Shown here in pieces: positions 5,864 through 10,509 of a stretch of 10,509 nucleotides of DNA. The stretch comes from Burkholderiales bacterium (GTDB lineage: Bacteria > Pseudomonadota > Gammaproteobacteria > Burkholderiales > Burkholderiaceae_C). The notes below the pieces were generated by a model, which was not told the origin of the DNA, did not search any database, and saw only the letters and a list, made by a program, of their open reading frames with translations. The position numbers and the translations under genes were made by a program. Numbering within the stretch: position 1 is the stretch's first letter; each line of letters starts with the position of its first letter. The stretch spans positions 1 to 10,509 of the forward strand of contig SBFU01000467.1 of the NCBI GenBank assembly GCA_006227785.1, read 5' to 3'.

Positions 5864-7363
5864 TCAGCTGGCGAACAGCGAGGCCACGGCCTGGGCGCAC
5901 AAGGCCATCAGCCCGCCAGGAACGATGCCCAGCACCAGCACCAGCGCGCCATTGACCGACAGCACCGAGCGCACGTCGGCGCCAGCTTCGATGGGGGCGG
6001 TCTGGGTAGGCGCGTCGAAGTACATCAGCTTGACCAGGCGCAGGTAATAGAAGGCACCGACCAGCGACATGATGACGGCAAACACCGCCAGACCGACATG
6101 GAAGGCATCCGGCGAGGCCAGCAGGGCCTGCAGCACCGCCAGCTTGGCATAAAAGCCCACCAGCGGTGGCACGCCGGCCAGCGAGAACATGCAGATCGCC
6201 ATCACGCCGGCATACAGCGGGCTGCGCTGGTTCAGACCGGCCAGATCCTGGATCTCCTCCGACTCGAAACCGTCGCGGCTGAGCAGCAGGATGACACCGA
6301 AAGTGCCCAGGGTGGTCAGCACATAGGTCACCACATAGAACATCGACGAGGCATAGGCATTGGCCATGTTGCTGCCATCGCCCTGCACCACCCCGGCCAG
6401 CAGGCCCAGCAGCATGAAGCCCATCTGCGCGATGGTCGAGAAGGCCAGCATGCGCTTGAGGTTGGTCTGTGCAATGGCCGCCAGGTTGCCCACCAGCAAC
6501 GAAGCCACCGCCAGCACGGCCAGCATCTGCTGCCAGTCGAAGGCCAGCGGCTGCATGCCTTCCACCAGCAGCCGGATCACGATGGCAAAGGCGGCCAGCT
6601 TGGGGGCGCCACCGATCATCAGCGTCACGGCCGTGGGCGCGCCGTGGTAGACGTCGGGCACCCACATGTGGAATGGCACCACGCCCAGTTTGAAGGCCAG
6701 GCCGGCCACCACGAACACCAGGCCCAGCGTCAGCACCTGAGGCGAGCCCTTGAGGGTGTCGGCACCGCCCGCAATGGCCTTCATCACTTCGGCCAGATCG
6801 AGCGAGCCGGTGGCGCCGTACACCATGGAGAGGCCATACAGCAGGAAACCGCTGGCCAGGGCGCCGAGCACGAAGTATTTCATCGCCGCCTCGGTGGCGC
6901 GCAAGTCGTCCCGGCGCAGGGCCACCAGCGCGTAGGCCGACAGCGTCAGCAGTTCAAGACCGAGGTAGATCACCAGGAAGTTGTGCCCGGAGATCATCAC
7001 GAACATGCCCAGCAGCGAGAACAGGGACAGGGTGAACAGCTCACCGCCGCGCAGCATGTCGCGCTGGCCGGCATAGGCGCGGCCATAGACCAGGGTCACC
7101 ATCATGGCAATGCTGGCAAAGCACTTGAGCCAGTTGCCCATCGGATCGCTGACCACCATGCCGCTCCAGCCCACAATGGTCTGGCCAGAGCTGGCGTACA
7201 GGCCCTGCAGCAAGGCCACCGCGGCCAGCGTCAGCAGCGTCAGCGCATAGGTGGCGCCACGCAGGGGGCTCTTGACCGCCAGGTCGGCCAGTGCGATCAC
7301 ACAGGCCATCACCAGCAACAGGATTTCCGGGTAGGCCGCGACCCAGCTGAGGTTGTCAATCAT
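5864..7363 (-). CDS. nuoN: NADH-quinone oxidoreductase subunit N, 499 aa
   Basis: NuoN is one of three antiporter-like subunits in the membrane arm of complex I; it helps pump protons while NADH electrons go to quinone. About 14 hydrophobic helices span the whole length. The key charged residues line up with E. coli NuoN: Glu137 (in [14 protein letters not shown]133 there), Lys225 (in [10 protein letters not shown]217), Lys255 (in [10 protein letters not shown]247) and Lys407 (in [10 protein letters not shown]395). The block [17 protein letters not shown] (231-247) is a hallmark of the family. The start ATG at 7361-7363 is preceded by AAGAGAG at 7377-7371 with a spacing of seven. It lies 34 bases after nuoM, so the two are in one operon. 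The gene is complete and its length is normal. Confidence 0.97.
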   Translation of the reverse strand: MIDNLSWVAAYPEILLLVMACVIALADLAVKSPLRGATYALTLLTLAAVALLQGLYASSGQTIVGWSGMVVSDPMGNWLKCFASIAMMVTLVYGRAYAGQRDMLRGGELFTLSLFSLLGMFVMISGHNFLVIYLGLELLTLSAYALVALRRDDLRATEAAMKYFVLGALASGFLLYGLSMVYGATGSLDLAEVMKAIAGGADTLKGSPQVLTLGLVFVVAGLAFKLGVVPFHMWVPDVYHGAPTAVTLMIGGAPKLAAFAIVIRLLVEGMQPLAFDWQQMLAVLAVASLLVGNLAAIAQTNLKRMLAFSTIAQMGFMLLGLLAGVVQGDGSNMANAYASSMFYVVTYVLTTLGTFGVILLLSRDGFESEEIQDLAGLNQRSPLYAGVMAICMFSLAGVPPLVGFYAKLAVLQALLASPDAFHVGLAVFAVIMSLVGAFYYLRLVKLMYFDAPTQTAPIEAGADVRSVLSVNGALVLVLGIVPGGLMALCAQAVASLFAS

Positions 7364-7397
7364 GTGGAGACTCTCTTGATGTCGGGATGGCGTCGGC

Positions 7398-8873
7398 TCA
7401 GTTCAGTTTGGACACGGCCACATGGCGCAGCAGCTCGGCCACCGACGGATCCATCACATCGGTGAACGGCTTGGGGTAGATGCCCATGAACAGCACCGCG
7501 ATGGCCAGCACCGCCATCACCAGAAATTCGCGCGAATTGATGTCGGTCAGCGCCTTGACGTGGTCGTTGCCGACCGAGCCCAGGTAGACACGCTTGAACA
7601 TCCACAGCGAGTAGGCCGCACCGAAGATCAGCGCCGAGGCGGCGGCCATGCCGATCCAGAAATTGGCCTTCACGGCCGCCAGGATCACCATCCACTCGCC
7701 CACGAAACCGGCCGTACCCGGCAGGCCGCAGTTGGCCATCACAAACAGCAGTGCAAAGGCCGTGAAGTTGGGCATGGTGTTGACCACGCCACCGTAGTCG
7801 GCGATCTCGCGCGAATGCACCCGGTCGTACAGCACCCCGATCGAGAGGAACATGGCGGCCGAGACAAAGCCGTGCGCAATCATCTGCACGATGGCACCCG
7901 AGACACCCAGGTCGCTGAAGACGAAGAAACCCAGGGTGACAAAGCCCATGTGGGCCACCGAAGAATAGGCCACCAGCTTCTTCATGTCCTGCTGCACCAT
8001 GGCGACCAGACCCACGTAGATCACGGCCACCAGTGACAGGGCAATCATCAGCCAGGCCCACTCGTGCGAGGCATCGGGTGCGATCGGCAAGGAGAAACGC
8101 AGGAAGCCATAGGCGCCGAGCTTGAGCATGATGGCCGCCAGCACCGCCGAGCCACCGGTGGGCGCCTCCACGTGCACATCGGGCAGCCAGGTGTGCACCG
8201 GCCACATCGGAACCTTGACCGCGAAGGCGGCGAAGAAGGCGAAGAACAGCAGCGTCTGTGCGGTCGATCCCAGCGGCAGGCGGTACCAGGTGGCCAGGTC
8301 GAAGCTGTTGCCCGCCTGAACATACAGGTAGATCAGGGCCACCAGCATCAGCAGCGAGCCCATCAGGGTGTACAGGAAGAACTTGAAGGCGGCGTAGATC
8401 TTGTTGGGACCACCCCAGATGCCGATGATCAGGTACATCGGAATCAGCGTGGCCTCGAAGAACACGTAGAAGAGCATGGCGTCCTGCGCCGCGAACACCC
8501 CGATCATCAGACCGGAGAGGATCAGGAAGGCGCCCATGTACTGGTTCACGCGCTCCGTGATCACCTCCCAGCCGGCCACCACCACCACCACGGTGATGAA
8601 AGCGGTCAGCAGGATCAGCCAGATCGAGATGCCGTCGATGCCCAGGTGGTAGTGCACGTTGAAGGTGTCGATCCAGACCGCCTTCTCGACGAACTGCATC
8701 GCGGCAGATCCGACCTCGAAACCGGTGTAGAGCGGAATCGTCACCGCCAGGCCGGCAAGCGCGCCGACCAGCGCAATCCAGCGGACGATATTGGCCTGCT
8801 CGTCCCTCCCGAACGCGAGCAGAACGACGCCGAAAAAGACAGGCGTCCAGATGGCAAGGCTCAGCAAACCCAT
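7398..8873 (-). CDS. nuoM: NADH-quinone oxidoreductase subunit M, 491 aa
   Basis: NuoM is the middle antiporter-like subunit of the complex I membrane arm. About 14 transmembrane helices are visible. Aligned with E. coli NuoM, the proton-path residues are Glu140 (in [15 protein letters not shown]144 there), Lys220 (in [17 protein letters not shown]234), Lys251 (in [10 protein letters not shown]265) and Glu393 (in GFVGEWMV; E407). The motif [19 protein letters not shown] (224-242) is diagnostic. The start ATG at 8871-8873 has a strong Shine-Dalgarno, AGGAAG at 8885-8880, eight bases away, which begins right beside the nuoL stop. The gap to nuoL is 13 bases. Complete, intact and of normal length; nothing unusual seen. 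Confidence 0.97.
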   Translation of the reverse strand: MGLLSLAIWTPVFFGVVLLAFGRDEQANIVRWIALVGALAGLAVTIPLYTGFEVGSAAMQFVEKAVWIDTFNVHYHLGIDGISIWLILLTAFITVVVVVAGWEVITERVNQYMGAFLILSGLMIGVFAAQDAMLFYVFFEATLIPMYLIIGIWGGPNKIYAAFKFFLYTLMGSLLMLVALIYLYVQAGNSFDLATWYRLPLGSTAQTLLFFAFFAAFAVKVPMWPVHTWLPDVHVEAPTGGSAVLAAIMLKLGAYGFLRFSLPIAPDASHEWAWLMIALSLVAVIYVGLVAMVQQDMKKLVAYSSVAHMGFVTLGFFVFSDLGVSGAIVQMIAHGFVSAAMFLSIGVLYDRVHSREIADYGGVVNTMPNFTAFALLFVMANCGLPGTAGFVGEWMVILAAVKANFWIGMAAASALIFGAAYSLWMFKRVYLGSVGNDHVKALTDINSREFLVMAVLAIAVLFMGIYPKPFTDVMDPSVAELLRHVAVSKLN

Positions 8874-8886
8874 TTGGTTCTTCCTC

Positions 8887-10509
8887 TTATTTCGCGAGCC
8901 AGACGAAGTACGTCATGAACAGCAGCACACCAACGATCATGACCAGCGCATAGTGGTACAGATAGCCCGACTGCACGCGTCGCACCACGGCCGAAATGGC
9001 CCCCACCAGCTTCCAGCTGGCATTGACCACGCCCCCCTCGATCACACCCCGGTCCCCGCCTTTCCACAGACCCACACCCAGCGCACGGGCACCACGGGCC
9101 AGCACGTTTTCGTTGAACCAGTCCATGTAGTACTTGTTCTCAAGCACCGTGACGATCGGGCTCAGGGCACGACCGATGGCAGCCGGCAGGGCCGGGTTGA
9201 CCATGTACATGTACCAGGCGGTCAGGGCACCCGCGGCCGCCAGGTAGAGCGGTGGCGTGAAGAAGGCATGCGAGACCATGGCCAGCGGACCGTGGAAGAC
9301 CTCGGCGAACTTCGCCATGGCCGGATGGGCCTCGGTGTTGATGAAGACCGCGTCGGCCAGGAACTCGCCGAACAGCATGGGCTGGATGGTCAGGTAGCCG
9401 ATGACCACCGAGGGCACGGCCAGCAGCAGCAGCGGCACCGTCACCACCCAGGGCGACTCGTGCGGCTGATGGTCGTCATGGTGACCGTGGTCATCATGGT
9501 GGTGGTCGTCATGGTGCGCATCCGGGTTCTGGTCGTAGCGCTCTTTTCCGTGGAACACCAGGAAGTACAGGCGGAACGAATAGAAGGCGGTGACGAACAC
9601 ACCGGCCAGCACGGCGAAGTAGGCAAAACCGCTGCCCGGCAGGTTGCTGAAGTGCACCGCCTCGATGATGGAGTCCTTGGAATAGAAGCCGGCGAAGAAC
9701 GGCGTTCCGATCAGGGCCAGCGTGCCCAGCAGCGAGGTGATCCAGGTGATGGGCATGTACTTGCGCACGTTGCCCATCCAGCGGATGTCCTGGTTGTGGT
9801 GCATGCCGATGATCACCGAGCCGGCGGCCAGGAACAGCAGCGCCTTGAAGAAGGCGTGGGTCATCAGGTGGAACACCGCCACCGAGTAGGCCGAGGCACC
9901 CAGGGCCACCGTCATGTAGCCCAGCTGGGACAGCGTGGAATAGGCCACCACGCGCTTGATGTCGTTCTGGATGATGCCCAGGAAGCCCATGAACAGGGCC
10001 GTGATGGCACCAATCACCAGGATGAAGTTCAGAGCCGCATCGGACAGCTCGAACACGGGCGACATGCGCGCCACCATGAAAATGCCGGCCGTCACCATGG
10101 TGGCGGCGTGGATCAGCGCGGAGATCGGGGTCGGGCCTTCCATCGAATCGGGCAGCCAGACGTGCAGCGGGAACTGCGCCGACTTGCCCATGGCCCCGAT
10201 GAACAGGCAGACGCAGATCACGGTCACCAGCAGCCAGTCGGTGCCGGGGAAGGCCAGCGTGCCCAGCTCGGGGGCCTTGGCGAAGATCTCGGTGTAGTTG
10301 AGCGTTCCGGTGTAGGCCACGATCAGGCCGATACCCAGGATGAAGCCGAAGTCACCGACCCGGTTCACCAGGAAGGCCTTCATGTTGGCAAAGATGGCCG
10401 TCGGCTTGTTGAACCAGAAACCGATCAGCAGGTAGGACACCAGGCCCACCGCCTCCCAGCCGAAGAACAGCTGCAGCAGGTTGTTGCTCATCACCAGCAT
10501 CAGCATGGA
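8887..10509 (-). CDS. nuoL: NADH-quinone oxidoreductase subunit L (5' end outside window)
   Basis: NuoL is the distal proton-pumping subunit of complex I, with a long lateral helix at its C-terminus. The window holds the last 540 codons; by alignment with E. coli NuoL about 126 N-terminal residues lie to the right. Counting from the ATG at 10504-10506 (an internal Met): Glu18 (E144 in E. coli), Asp52 (D178), Lys108 in GKSAQ (K229), His133 (H254), His213 and His217 (H334, H338), Lys221 in FFKALL (K342) and Lys277 in YSKDS (K399), all conserved. The lateral helix is around residues 461-512 and the last membrane helix at 518-536. An extra His/Asp-rich loop at 329-349, absent from E. coli NuoL, sits after helix 13, probably on the cytoplasmic side. 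Stop TAA at 8889-8887; nuoM follows after 13 bases. Confidence 0.97.
   Translation of the reverse strand, partial: SMLMLVMSNNLLQLFFGWEAVGLVSYLLIGFWFNKPTAIFANMKAFLVNRVGDFGFILGIGLIVAYTGTLNYTEIFAKAPELGTLAFPGTDWLLVTVICVCLFIGAMGKSAQFPLHVWLPDSMEGPTPISALIHAATMVTAGIFMVARMSPVFELSDAALNFILVIGAITALFMGFLGIIQNDIKRVVAYSTLSQLGYMTVALGASAYSVAVFHLMTHAFFKALLFLAAGSVIIGMHHNQDIRWMGNVRKYMPITWITSLLGTLALIGTPFFAGFYSKDSIIEAVHFSNLPGSGFAYFAVLAGVFVTAFYSFRLYFLVFHGKERYDQNPDAHHDDHHHDDHGHHDDHQPHESPWVVTVPLLLLAVPSVVIGYLTIQPMLFGEFLADAVFINTEAHPAMAKFAEVFHGPLAMVSHAFFTPPLYLAAAGALTAWYMYMVNPALPAAIGRALSPIVTVLENKYYMDWFNENVLARGARALGVGLWKGGDRGVIEGGVVNASWKLVGAISAVVRRVQSGYLYHYALVMIVGVLLFMTYFVWLAK
9469..9516 (-). repeat. Three 15-bp repeats encoding HHDDH in NuoL
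   Basis: On the + strand, 9502-9516 reads GTGGTCGTCATGGTG, 9487-9501 reads GTGGTCATCATGGTG and 9469-9483 reads ATGGTCGTCATGGTG. Copies 1 and 2 abut; copy 3 follows three bases (a Gly codon) away. Copies 2 and 3 each differ from copy 1 by one base. Each encodes the pentapeptide HHDDH, giving a 21-residue stretch (329-349) with ten His and seven Asp. The near-identity points to recent duplication by slippage. Confidence 0.8.

Noticed and set aside
6098..7465. Long + strand ORF (455 aa) opposite nuoN and the end of nuoM
   Set aside because: Its product is packed with His, Gln, Gly and Arg, the expected mirror of Leu/Ala/Val-rich GC-biased membrane genes. It has no recognisable domain, and nuoN is certain on the other strand.
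8064..8918. + strand ORF (284 aa) opposite nuoM
   Set aside because: Same antisense composition (rich in His, Gln, Asp, Arg) and no domain; nuoM is intact on the minus strand. The shorter 7422-8036 ORF is rejected for the same reason.
10504..10506. ATG as the true start of nuoL
   Set aside because: Alignment with E. coli NuoL shows that about 126 residues and several helices are missing before it; the frame stays open to the window edge.
1..10509. CRISPR array, tRNA or rRNA gene, insertion sequence, prophage or defence system
   Set aside because: I saw no regularly spaced repeats, no cloverleaf or rRNA-like stretch, and no transposase, integrase or nuclease motif in the plausible coding frames. 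Base composition looks uniform.

Overview
The window reads as chromosomal DNA of a betaproteobacterium, most likely order Burkholderiales (Comamonadaceae or a close family). This rests on the high GC content, the strong G/C third-position bias, the protein sequences of the complex I subunits, and the block nuoL-nuoM-nuoN-DUF2818-Nudix-DUF1178, an arrangement I associate with that group. No tool or database was used, so the taxonomic call is inference.

Left part (1-2786): the 5' part of an ABC transporter ATPase gene of the LolD/MacB type runs leftward off the edge. Divergent from it, a small uncharacterised gene (107 aa) is followed by a complete ABC exporter half-transporter (595 aa, membrane domain plus ATPase domain). 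The space between the divergent genes holds an FNR-like palindrome placed at the class II activator distance from a possible -10 box of the leftward gene.

Centre (2787-4451): a 443-aa glutamate dehydrogenase of the hexameric RocG/GudB-like type has its own promoter-like sequence and an upstream ATGC-N7-GCAT palindrome. Between it and the convergent operon lies a palindrome-rich, gene-free stretch. Its main feature is a two-hairpin inverted repeat whose left hairpin fits the neisserial dRS3 pattern (ATTCCC-N8-GGGAAT).

Right part (4452-10509, all minus strand): this is the 3' end of the operon for respiratory complex I (NADH:quinone oxidoreductase). In transcription order it holds nuoL (5' end missing), nuoM, nuoN, a three-helix membrane protein (DUF2818), a Nudix hydrolase resembling ADP-ribose pyrophosphatases, and a DUF1178 zinc-ribbon-like protein. 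The genes are 2-47 bases apart and probably form one transcript. NuoL, NuoM and NuoN are the antiporter-like proton-pumping subunits, and the key lysines and glutamates are present in all three. The Nudix enzyme would act on ADP-ribose or a related NAD breakdown product, which gives a plausible but unproven NAD link to complex I. Glutamate dehydrogenase also uses a nicotinamide cofactor but belongs to a separate transcription unit.

I found no RNA genes, CRISPR array, insertion sequence or phage gene. Most of the window is ordinary core-genome content. The items most worth a second look are small: the dRS3-like repeat, a 16-codon ORF bridging nuoN and DUF2818, a triplicated HHDDH module in NuoL, and two candidate regulator sites.
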